Assembly: GCA_013339765.2 (NCBI GenBank)
Contig: CM023448.1
Coordinates: 24,132,551-24,196,550, forward strand
DNA length: 64,000 bases
Reading direction: 5' to 3'
From: Haemaphysalis longicornis
Taxonomy: Eukaryota; Arthropoda; Arachnida; Ixodida; Ixodidae
The notes below the pieces were generated by a model. That model saw nothing but the letters and a program-made list of their open reading frames with translations, did not search any database and was not told the DNA's origin. The stretch's first letter is position 1. Every line of letters begins with the position of its first letter. Shown here piece after piece: positions 1-9,785 of this stretch. A program made the position numbers and the translations under genes.

Positions 1-196
1 CAAGGCAGGACTTCAGTGTTCAGTTGACATGAAACTTGCATGTGCCAGTAACTTAAACCTCTTCATCTGACCTCACCCCCTTCATGCCTTCAATCTGACC
101 TCCTTCATGCCTTTCAAGAGATACTTTAACCTCTACCAATAATTTAAAATCCCAAGTAGAGCTGAACACTTCAAGTATTCCAACAGAGACTCCAAC

Positions 197-466
197 TTAA
201 TGACACCAGGCCACTGTCAAATTTTTCATGCTTTCTAAGAACTCGCTGCAAAAGTCCCAAGAACTCTCCAAAGGCACATAACGATAAGAACATGATGACA
301 CGATAAAAAAGATGACATATGCGGCGAAGAGGATGACCAAATCCCGAAGTGACAATGCAGGCGACGCATCCGTGATGTGTTTCGTGCGGGCAATATTGAT
401 GCCGCCAGTCCTTCCTCTGAGAATAACCGGGCCTCGAGAAGACTTACTGCTCACCTCATGTACCTT
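197..466 (-). CDS. candidate terminal exon, small single-pass membrane protein
   Basis: An open frame of about 90 codons on the minus strand. The translation has a polar, basic N-terminal half and one strongly hydrophobic stretch (about residues 41-60, LRDLVILFAAYVIFFIVSSC) that would form a transmembrane helix, then a short C-terminal tail before a TAA stop. No ATG opens the frame; the upstream sequence is pyrimidine-rich and ends in AAG, so an exon preceded by an intron is possible. No family was recognised. There is no AATAAA close downstream. It could equally be a chance frame; the membrane segment is the only argument for it. Confidence 0.28.
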   Translation of the reverse strand, partial: KVHEVSSKSSRGPVILRGRTGGINIARTKHITDASPALSLRDLVILFAAYVIFFIVSSCSYRYVPLESSWDFCSEFLESMKNLTVAWCH

Positions 467-701
467 CAAGGAAACAAGAAAATTTTGTTACATGGTTGCT
501 TTAAATGAGTTGCTTAGGCCCTTTCATAACACAGTAATTGATTTAGAATCAGTGATTTCTTGGGTTTTTTCTGGGAGTGCTGCTAAAGGTGAAAGTGCGC
601 TACACAATATCACCACAGACAATCAATGTAATTGCCCTGATTCTGGAATGTATCCGACTTTGCTGCCCCAGTATCCTGAATATAACGTTTTTTATCCTTG
701 A

Positions 702-3676
702 GAGGTTTCCTTTATTAATCAAATAATAATTACTATAATCACCTTTCGGCATTATATTTTACACACCTTCTCTCTGCAAAAAGGTTATCTGTACTGTATA
801 ATGTGCTCCCTAGAATGCTGTAGTGAGACTGGCTTAATATAACTTACAGCTAAACGATGTTTCTACCGCAAAGAAATAAATGGCCAGTTATAGGAAATTA
901 TATATATCGCACTGTGGCAGAAATTTTTTGTGGAATTATTTCCACCTAAAATATTTCCCTCTCGATGTGTATTCCTCCATGGTGCGTATGAGCCAGAAGT
1001 TGAGCTGACTAATGCTGAACAAGGCTGTTGCACAATTTTCTTATAAATCACAACTCTAGCACATTTTATTGCAGACGTCACTTTCTGTACTTTAATGAAT
1101 TCCCTTCAAGAAATAATTCCCCCTTATTTAGCCACCTATCAAAATTCATTGCAAGCATTACTCATGCTACACCTGTTTTTGGGAGCATTATTGGTACTAC
1201 GGGCGTATTAAAAGAGGGAAATTTAAATCATCAGTTGCCACCGTATTGTTGTAGCACCAACCACGTTGGGCGTGTCTGTGGTGCTGGCAAATCACCGCAA
1301 CAACTCTTAAGGTGTAAAAGCTAAATATTTACAAAACTAAATACAAAATAGTGGAGTTTTTGGCCACTGTTGGAGCATCCGTAATAGGCGGAATGTGAAC
1401 ACAATGGCCAATATTGGCGTTCACGATAACTTCTTAACAGTGAGATTTTATTAAGATGAACAGCCCCAGAAATTGAGTCCCGCAAAAACAAAATGCCAGC
1501 TTACCCAACCAAAATTAGGATCCAGGTGTTTCTGCCAGGGCCATCTGAAAGTGCACTTCCAGGAAAGTTTTGCTAACGTGTTCCGAAAAGCTCCTACTGT
1601 CACCTTGAACCACAGGCCAAGCTGTCACTGAAAACAAGTTTCAAACCATTATTTATAAAGCAACTACCTAAAAACGCGTGATAAAAGACCCAAAAATGGC
1701 AGTGCGTACTTACTTGTAAAATGCAATGATTTCCACCCGTGCAAGAGCTTTAATGTGTTGTCTTTTGATCATACACTTCCAAGAAAGGGTCCAAATACAA
1801 TTAAAATGGCCATATGCATTCCTTTTTCTGCTGTTTTATGTCTATGTTGGGCCTGTTGCCTAGAAAATAAACAGTACAAAAATATCAGAGAATAAATTCA
1901 TGCCTTGATTTACCCAGGGAGCACGAGAAAGTATTGAACAATGTCTAATTCGTTCCACGAAACTCGAATGTTTTTTTTACAGCGGAAGCCCTGGTAATCT
2001 TTTCTTGCTAAACGATTTGAGATATAAAATATCTGAACATACTTTAAGCTCACCTGTTCTTGGTCTATGCGATCTGGTGAATATCTGCACAATATGCACA
2101 ACTCAAAAGGTACTCTTTTGTGGCTTATGAGCTCCACAGGGAATTCATAATCTGCCACACTCTCCCCAACGACCCTTCAGCAAGCCGAAGATGTCTTTAG
2201 CCATAGTGAATTCCACAGCCATGACTTCGCAGGAGCATGCAAGGAATGGAAATAATTTGTTTTCATTGTTTTTTGCAGAGGAACAAAAACATCTGTCACA
2301 ACCTATCAGTGCCGGGCCAAATGTCTCCACAGTCAGCCATAGACTGTTTCTGAACAGGTCATAGAGTATGAATACAGAATGTAGCAATCTGCTTTTGTAG
2401 TATAATTTCTACGTTCAAAGGATAACAGAAATGGATTAACGTTTGCTGCACATCATGATGCAACAACTTTGACCCTAAGCGTTTTGAAAATTATTCCAAC
2501 TCTCGAGCTGCCACTGACATTGATAGCATAATAATGCAGGAATGGGTTATTTTTAAACTTACTTTGTGATGTTAAACCTTTTAATAGTCCACACGTGAGC
2601 TTTATGGTTAATTATTCTGAGGTCTCAGGTTACCACTGACATTGACAGCACAGAAACGGCACCACACTTTCTGCGTGTTCCCACCTGCCTTCCCCTCCAC
2701 AAAAAGAACGTTTTGTCACTACGCTACTGCTCAGAAAACCACTTTCCCTTGCATTTCACTACACGTCAGGGAGCCAACTTAAGTTGATTACTGTAAATAG
2801 AACATCTGAATTCATCGAAGGCATTGGAAGAAACCGGGAATAACTACACACACAGCACAGATAAACGTAAGCAGTGCTGCTGCTAACGCCTTAAACGCAC
2901 ATTAACATTAGGCGGAATAGCGTGATTAGCACAGTAAATTTATGGCTCTCAGCAGACCAACACAACGCAATTAACACGAAAGTTTGAAAATGCCGATAAG
3001 TCTAAATACAGACGCTCTGACAAACAAGTTGTGCAGTGTGTGCGCGCGAGACAATGGCATGCGACTAACCCGAGAAGATTCAGTACCGCTGACAGGTACA
3101 GCAACCGTCAATATGCAACTAAGCAACACCACACCATAAGGGGACATGCAGACTCGAGAAATGCGCACACCAGCAACTTTCTAAATAGCACTAGCTAACG
3201 TACGCAGTTAAAAATGTCACGCCGACTCCGACCCACTAACACACAAGCTTAAAGTGAATAACGGCCGCAAACGTTTCTCGCATCGAACAGGCAGCGGAGG
3301 GGCACGTTTATCGGACGCAGTAATGAACAAGTCATGAAAAACAACCGTTACCAGAACATAAATAAGCAGCAGCAGCACTGACCTTTTTTGCGTCTCCTAG
3401 CAAACCTTCACTTCGTCGAACAGTAAATACAGCCCGAAGAAATGAAGAAATCCGCAGTTTCACGCCACAACCAAACTGGTAACCGTTCCCGCCAGTCTGA
3501 CCAACAGTTAATCTAGTACATCAGGCGCATAACGCGAGCAATCGCGAAAACCGTTATGGAACGCCACTAGTGGCGCTGCGTGCGGAAGAACAAAAACTAG
3601 CTTGCGTAAGCGTTGAGACGTAGGGGCGCTGCGGTCGTTAAAAGTGTTCACGCAGTCCCGTTTTTCCCTCATCGTC
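702..3676. other. no supported gene; AT-rich intergenic sequence
   Basis: Only short unrelated open frames are present in this stretch and none has a recognisable domain, splice pattern or repeat homology to the rest of the window. GC content rises from about 3.5 kb onward. Nothing was annotated. Confidence 0.5.
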
Positions 3677-3681
3677 GTTGT

Positions 3682-3810
3682 ACTAGAGTGTACTAGAAGT
3701 TTTAGAGTGGTCCGAGCGGCGGCCTCTCCCATTGCTCCGCGGGTCGACTTTCGGGCAGAAAAATAAAACCGGTGTAGCGGCGGCGCTGCTGTCGTCGACA
3801 ACTGAACAGC
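3682..3810 (+). repeat. left member of an inverted repeat pair
   Basis: Bases 3682-3710 are a perfect 29-bp inverted match to 6408-6436. Imperfect similarity continues inward for roughly 100 bp in both copies and includes a shared GCGGCGGCGCTG core followed by CGACAACTGAA. The pair faces inward over 2.7 kb. It is either two copies of a dispersed repeat or the ends of a degraded element. Confidence 0.7.
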
Positions 3811-3906
3811 CGGCGCTCCCCGGCACCAGCTCCCAGCCTGCGCGCGGCAATATTTGCGTTGCTCGCGGCGGTGTTTGTGCGCTTGCAAAGTTGATTTATT
3901 TTGGAT

Positions 3907-4105
3907 TATGAAGTTTAACACGCCGGCGCTACACAGGCGATGAGGCAAGCGGTACTGGGGGGCTTCGGGTTAACTGTAACCACCTGGGGATCTTTAACGT
4001 GCGCCGAAATCTCGAAGACACGGGCGTTTTTCGCTTTTATCCTCCATCACAAAAGCGGCCCCGCCGCGGCCGCGAATCGAACCTGCGCCTTTGGTCAGCT
4101 GATTT
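3907..4105 (-). mobile_element. tRNA-derived SINE, Ruka-like, truncated
   Basis: This stretch shares its order of blocks with three other copies (12463, 22149 and 23153): a GCGCTACACAGGCGATGAGGC-like block, then ACCACCTGGGGATCTTTAAC, then an AAATCTCGAA...ACACGGGCG block, then CGCGAATCGAACC, which is the complement of a tRNA B box. The tRNA-like head is on the minus strand and is incomplete here because the sequence diverges after about 4105. The family resembles Ruka SINEs described from ixodid ticks (recalled, not searched). Confidence 0.7.
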
Positions 4106-4192
4106 CGAAAGTAGACGCAGAAACGTTATGACTCCGCTTGAACGATACTTTCTCATTTTTAGGCGTTTTCTGAAAACGCTAATTGTTGATAT

Positions 4193-4910
4193 ACAGTAAG
4201 CTCTCGTTAACTCAAAGTCGTAAAATTAGCTGAAAATTTTGAGATAAGCGCAGAGTTTCGAGTTAAGTCAAATGCAGAAAATTTGTAGCCGGGTCCCTGA
4301 AATAACAGCTAGTGGTGCTAACAAAAGCACAGGGGAGATTTCGTAATAAAGGCAAAATAATTCGCAGGAAAAAGGAACTTTTATTATTGCGGAAGAAAGA
4401 ACTGTGTTGCGCTCTGCTGTTTCGTGTTCGCATCTGCACCGCAGAAAAGTGTACCCGAGCCTCTCAATGCATCGCATGGATTGGTGGTCGCCACCGCTGC
4501 ATTCTACCTTGTTACAAAGCAGACACAGCATTTATGTTGTTTCTGCCGTTGTACGCACGCACTTCTGGAGGCTCCTCCTCGTCCGCGTGATCAGTAGCTG
4601 CGTCGTCCACAGCAATGATGTACGCGCCAGACAGCATTCCGGTAACGGGGACGCGTAGTCCGCGTAAACTTGCACTTCACGACCGCGTTCGGCGGGAGTA
4701 ATCATTCGAACGGGGACCTTATCAGCTGCCTGCAGCGGACTGTGCCTTTTGTCCTCTCTGCCAGTATTTCGAGGCATCCGTGGTCCTCCGAAAAAACGTT
4801 TCGAGATAAAGCGGGCAAATGGTTAACGCCTATGAGAGGTAAACACATTGTGAGAAAAGTTTCGAGAAGATATTTTGAGATAGCAGAGTTCGAGTTAACG
4901 AGGGATTAAT
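4193..4910. mobile_element. pogo/Tigger-type MITE-like remnant
   Basis: The ends carry the inverted motif CTCGTTAACTC (4204-4214) and GAGTTAACGAG (about 4893-4903), and a second pair of GAGATAA/CGAGTTAA-rich segments lies just inside each end. This end structure is typical of non-autonomous pogo/Tigger derivatives of the Tc1/mariner superfamily. The interior has an acidic, proline-containing broken frame on the minus strand but no recognisable transposase catalytic motif. The TSD is not clear, so the outer borders are approximate. Confidence 0.42.
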
Positions 4911-5244
4911 TTGACCGACAGGCACCAGGAATGTTTTTCCCTTCCCCTTCTTGACTCTGCGCATGAAGCAAAAAGCGGCAGGCGCACATTCTATAAGGCT
5001 GCAAAAGTTTAATGTTTTTTTACGTCCTCATTTGGAACGAAAATACCAAGAGCCTTCTTCTGGGCTACCCCTGCCGTTGATGCTTGTACTGTCGTTAGTG
5101 GGCTTTCTTATTTTATTAACCTGCTATGTCGCATATTGCAGGCACTTGGTAAGGAAGTGTGTACTGAAAACGAAGTGCCAAGTCTGCATGACCAATCCTG
5201 CATGCCAGGGGAAGATGCCGATTTGTTTACTACCTCTTGTATTT

Positions 5245-5277
5245 GGGGGGAGGGGGGAGGGGGGAGGGGGGGGGGGG
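5245..5277 (+). repeat. G-run with quadruplex potential
   Basis: Four G tracts of six or more Gs separated by single A residues (G6 A G6 A G6 A G11) on the plus strand. This satisfies the usual G3+N1-7 rule for an intramolecular G-quadruplex several times over. No adjacent gene was identified. Confidence 0.8.
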
Positions 5278-5299
5278 CTTCTGAATCCTTCCGTGAATT

Positions 5300-6250
5300 T
5301 TTGAAAGTTTATTAGCGATCTCTAGGACGTTTTTACGAGTTGCTTCAGCAACAAGGAGCTCCACCATGACAGCGTTATGTGTGTATTTTGTATTTTGTTC
5401 CAGTTCCGTTTATTTGAACCTCCATGTTAGCGTTCTTGAACCTTTACCTCTATATTCGACGTGTTATATTTCATTTTTGTCGCGGTCCATATATTTTCTG
5501 ATCTATGTTTTGCATTTGTTTTATGTGCGTGTAACGTACTCTCAGCATACTTGTGAATTAAATTTGTGTTAATTTGATTCAACTCCTTTCTTGACCTAAT
5601 CAGGTGAAAGGTGGTGCGATTAATAGAACGTTGCGGGAATAGTTCTATGAAAGGCGGCCATTGGTACAACTGAGCTAACTGCTGGGCTAACCCTTTTTTA
5701 GTTAAAAGAATACCTCGCTTGCCCGTGTCATTTTCTGATCGGCCACCACGGTGACCCGTAATTATCCCAAGCGGGCCACTGCTTAAATACTGCTATAATA
5801 ACAACTCACGCAATAAAAAACAAACGCACCTTATGATATTAACCCACATAACTGCAGTCCGAGCGTAAATTGCAAGACAATAAATTAAAAAAATCATCTG
5901 AGAAGCTATCATCCCAGTCCTCATATATTTTTTTGTCATTTGCGTCGACCAGCTATGTCCATCAAGCAGCACAATAAGGACAAATTTATAAAGCAATCAC
6001 GAACTGGATCATACCAGGCAATTTCACGCAAAATACTTTATTATAGGAAATTGAAAAAGCGAAAATGTCGCTGCAATTACTTTATTTACAATACGTTCGA
6101 ATGCTGCAAAGGAAAATCCGTAATTTTCCTTGTTGTCGAGCGGGAAAGGCAAAACTAACGCAAAATGAGCTGCAGCGTTTATTTTTCATTTCGTTACCCA
6201 CAGTCCACTGTACCTGCAGTATATTTAAGCAATTGGACGACCCGCAGAAC
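5300..6250. other. no supported gene
   Basis: AT-rich sequence with short chance open frames only. Nothing here could be tied to a gene or to a repeat found elsewhere in the window. Confidence 0.45.
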
Positions 6251-6259
6251 AAATTTCGA

Positions 6260-6436
6260 GCGCTCCGCGCGTAAAGCAGCAGCGTTTCCTGGCCCGCGCG
6301 CGGCCGTGCGGCCGGCCAGCCGCCGCTTTCGCTTTCAGTTGTCGTTGACTACAGCGCCGCCGCTATTTTCTGCGCGAAACGAGCACCTCTCCGGGCGGCC
6401 GGTCGGGCCACTCTAAAACTTCTAGTACACTCTAGT
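6260..6436 (-). repeat. right member of an inverted repeat pair
   Basis: Bases 6408-6436 are the exact inverted match of 3682-3710. Similarity extends toward lower coordinates through a GC-rich block (CAGCGCCGCCGC and TTCAGTTGTCG, the complements of motifs in the left copy). The block is strongly GC-rich compared with its surroundings. Confidence 0.7.
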
Positions 6437-6449
6437 TGTACCCGTTGCC

Positions 6450-8080
6450 ATCTCACTATACCATGCATCAACGCAAGCGGCGCTGCCTTGCGGCTGTCAA
6501 CGCATGCGCACGACATGCTGCACTGAAGTGGCGGTCGTTTTGTAATGGTTTCGGCCAACTTTTTCTTCCTCTGTGGCTTGGGCGATGCACGCCGTGGCCA
6601 GTGACCAGTCCGCGCAAGAGATCACAAACTCGGCACCCTTGATCGCTTTTATTTGCTTCGGAAAACGGGAGTAGGCCTCTAAGCGGACGTCTACGCGGCT
6701 CTGAGGATGGAACAAAGAGCTCAGATATTAGCCAATGTAACACGTTAGTTGGGATAAAGTTGTTTCTCGCCGCGGGCCGTGAGCGCGTGCGGTTAATGTG
6801 CATAAACTTTGATGACAGCTTTACTTCGTTGTTTGCAGTGAAACAACACGACGCTGCGTTGTCTTCACAACAAGCCTTTCCAATACCAATAATATATACT
6901 GCGACGCTCTTTGATACCCACGTAATAGAAAACTACTTCCGTATAGTAAATCCAGTGTGACATAGCTAATTAGCGAGTAATGATACATCTGCCCGTTTTC
7001 CAGGAGTTTTTTCTTCATGAACACCAATAGTGCAGGAAAACAGCAACGGGGGGACCAGCAGGAGAAGGCAGGTCATTCGGTGAACTTGAATTACTATGGC
7101 AAGTAACAACATAAGGGTAACACTGCAGATTTTCCCGATACTGCAATGAATAATTTGAAATAACAATGCCATTTCAGTATAAATATATAGAATGTAAGGC
7201 AGATGCCGCGGGGTAGATTTAGTTCTCCAGGTTTTGTGTCGTTCTCCTCCTGCAAAGAGGCTTTCGTTTTTGCTTGTGAAAATAATAGCCGAGACGAGAG
7301 AAAATACAAAAACCAACTTCTAAGCATATAACTGTGTGCGTAGCATGATATGTGCGGTGTAAGATGTGACGCAGTCGGTTACCATTGTGTATGTACCCCA
7401 TCACAACATAAGTAACGTGGACTAATTACCATTGAGCGCGTACTACACCACAGCGATATGATGACTGAGCGTTGAACAAAAACTGCCGTTTCTGCGAAGC
7501 TTTGTAAACCAGATGCAGAACATGTAATAGCCTCAACAAGTATTTCGTTATGAAGGTGCTCACAAAAGCACCACGAATTGTTCAGCACTATAGCAGTTAT
7601 GGCTTCGCCCGAACGGCAGATGAGGAAAGGGAAGACGTTTAGTCCTTCTCAAATTCAAGTCACTGGTAATTTTGTACTCCACGCCTCAAATTAGAAAAAT
7701 AAGATGTTCACGAAAGCGGTTTGAGTGCCACAGAACACCTGAAAATGTGTTCCTGCAATTTCTTCTTTTCTCGAAGATAGCCTTCTCTCGACATTTTTAA
7801 TGCTTTGTACGGCGTTGGCAAAGAAGTACGATTTCGTTTTCTGTCAAAGGACATCAATAAAACTACACCTTAGCCGTATTATGAAAGTTAATTGCTGCAA
7901 GGCAGTTTCATAGATGTCGGCGAAGTTCATTATAATATGCGGTGTGCGCGTGTATATTTAACACGCAAGTGCATCTTCGGTCAAGAAGCCCCAAATATAT
8001 ATGCGGTTCATTGTTCCAGTTGATGCATGAAAGAGTGCATACTTCACTGCCGTGCACGAGTTATGTGGAACAAGACACGA
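6450..8080. other. no supported gene
   Basis: Overlapping short open frames on both strands without recognisable domains. No repeat family from elsewhere in the window was seen here. Confidence 0.45.
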
Positions 8081-8294
8081 GCAAAAAAAAATTCACACCA
8101 TATCCACGGGGTGAATGATGATGAGTGGGCGAAGCTCCTTAGGGGAAATCATCGGTAAAACCGTGACTCTTCAGTGAAAGTTCGCCCACTACATCTGTGT
8201 CCGAACGTAACGTCTAGAAAGTCTCGCTTAAACCGCGCGTCGGCACCTCGGGGCTGAGCTCGCCTGATGCGTTTTGCAGACGCCTCACGAGCTC

Positions 8295-8580
8295 TCACTG
8301 CATCGGGGTCTGCCTGCCGATACGCGCGCTTTCTCGCCTCTTCCTGTTCTCTGACGTTTTGGAGATCCTCTTCGCGCCGCAGCCGTGCCGCTTCGCGTAC
8401 GGCAGGGTCCTCGCGCCGTTGCCGTGACGCTTGGGCCTCTCGTTCTCGAACGCTGGGATCTTCGCGGCGTCGTCGCGCAGCCAGACGACACGCTCGGCCT
8501 CCCGCTCTCGTACGGCAGGATCTTGGCGGCGGCGTCGCGCAGCTTCACGGAGCGCTTCTGCCTCGCGGGCTCGCACATCT
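8295..8580 (-). repeat. degenerate Arg/Ala/Glu-rich coding repeat
   Basis: In the minus-strand frame, roughly 19-residue units of the form REAEALREAARRRRQDPAV recur with variation (for example REREAERV...DDAAKIPAF), and the same DNA is open in several frames on both strands because it is a GC-rich short-period repeat. Similar R/A/E repeats appear widely in predicted tick proteins (recalled). I treat it as repeat DNA within the surrounding element, not as a host protein. Confidence 0.5.
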
Positions 8581-8587
8581 GCAGCCT

Positions 8588-8637
8588 TTCGCTGTTGGCG
8601 CGCGCTCGGGCGACTCCGAGCGCGCGCCAACAGCGAA
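8588..8637. repeat. perfect 22-bp hairpin
   Basis: Arms 8588-8609 and 8616-8637 are exact reverse complements around a 6-base loop (GCGACT). The stem is very GC-rich (contains GGCGCGCGCTCGG). It sits at the junction between the coding-like repeat and the tandem repeat of the enclosing element. Confidence 0.9.
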
Positions 8638-8660
8638 CGGATTTTATTACAACGCTCCCC

Positions 8661-8838
8661 GCCATCTAGTAAACAATCCAAGAACTAAACTAGAGGTAGC
8701 CACGCCATCTAGTAAACAATCCAAGGCATTCTTTCATCATATACAAGTACCCGCCATCTAGTAAACAATCCAAGAACTAAACTAGAGGTAGCCACGCCAT
8801 CTAGTAAACAATCCAAGAACTAAACTAGAGGTGGCTAC
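8661..8838 (+). repeat. short tandem repeat, ~44-bp units, about four copies
   Basis: The block GCCATCTAGTAAACAATCCA starts near 8661, 8705, 8752 and 8797. Three units continue AGAACTAAACTAGAGGT; the second carries a different tail (GCATTCTTTCATCATATACA). The array lies inside the TIR element. Confidence 0.85.
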
Positions 8839-9137
8839 ATACATACGTCGAGGATGGACAGACCCACGCCTTAAGGAGCTTCGCCCCTAAAAATATATAA
8901 ACGCACTCTCCACAACCGTTTACTGGAACATAATTGGAACAGTAACCGGAACCGCCGACCTCGCATGATCCCATTTTTTCGGTTCCAGATAAAAACCAGA
9001 AACATATAGAAAACAAGTTGACGGTTCCAGATAAGATCCACCTATATCCCTCGTTCCAGTTATTTTTTAGTTCGGATCCACATGAAATATGTGGATCACC
9101 CTCTTTTACTGGAACTTATATGGAACCAGATTAAGAG

Positions 9138-9415
9138 TGTACAACGGGCTCCCGGGGGTATAAAACCCCGCCCGGAGGCAGAGCGAGGGCGGCACTGATC
9201 GGCGGCACTTTCGAAGGCACTGAGTGGAGAGGTGCTGTCGCCTTTGTGCGACCCATGTAACGCTGTTCTTACCCTTGTGCTTATTGTATATAAATTTTGC
9301 TTCAACTTTTCGTTGGCTCGACAACTTCACTGCTCTGCTCTGCGTCGCGTTGATAGAGGACGGAGCAAGGAAACGTTGCTACACCGGTGACCGAGCCGCG
9401 ATGCGAGTCACAACA
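9138..9415 (+). mobile_element. LTR remnant, Ty3/Gypsy-like, with primer site
   Basis: A TG-start candidate at 9138 is followed by a TATAAAA box at 9159-9165, a downstream TATATAAAT stretch and an end ...CACAACA near 9415. Immediately after comes GGTGGCAGCGCTGGGA (9418-9433), which has the form of a tRNA primer-binding site used by many Gypsy-type elements. No second LTR and no gag or pol frame follows; the internal region is lost within a few hundred bases. The left border is uncertain. Confidence 0.5.
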
Positions 9416-9785
9416 TCGGTGGCAGCGCTGGGAAGGTGATGCGCAAAAGTGGGGACTGCGCTCGGACGGCAAGTCGCAATACCGGCCATGGCCAACGCTC
9501 TAGACCGCGCGTGGCCGACGCTTCTGCGTTGGGGACGCCGCCCCGGGATTTCCAGCTAACGGCTGGCAGAATCTCTGGTTTCGCTCTTTGTATAGTCACG
9601 CGTGTGAATTCAAGCGACGTCGCATGGGCAATTGCTATGGGTGTCGTTTAAAGCTTTGCTTTCCAACAACCTTGACAGCGTGGATTGGAGCCAGTTTTTT
9701 TGTGTCGTGCCCCTTTCACATCTTGCTTTCGTGTTTTCGAACGGATAAAACAAGTTGAGCTAAATTTATGGCCATTGCTAAGAAG

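Larger units (their letters stand above)
8084..8890 (+). mobile_element. terminal-inverted-repeat dispersed element
   Basis: The element carries a perfect 15-bp terminal inverted repeat, GGGCGAAGCTCCTTA at 8127-8141 and its complement at 8872-8886. Outside the left TIR, a short A-rich leader and the block CCACGGGGTGAATGATGATG are shared with the inverted copy at 14445-15572, so the family boundary lies near 8084. The interior holds a degenerate coding-like repeat (8295-8580, minus), a perfect hairpin (8588-8637) and a tandem repeat (8661-8838). No transposase is present, so it is probably a non-autonomous DNA element; the superfamily is not assigned. Confidence 0.62.

Noticed and set aside
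3555..3585. A CTCF-type site at CCACTAGTGGCGC
   Set aside because: The match lacks one base of the usual core and is partly a palindrome; too weak without binding data.
3508..3948. A 146-codon minus-strand frame in GC-rich DNA
   Set aside because: It spans the inverted repeat core, lacks domains, and is open because of GC-rich composition.
8267..8761. A 164-codon Arg/Ser/Ala-rich plus-strand gene
   Set aside because: It overlaps a coding-like repeat, a perfect hairpin and a tandem repeat within a TIR element, and several frames on both strands are open because of base composition.
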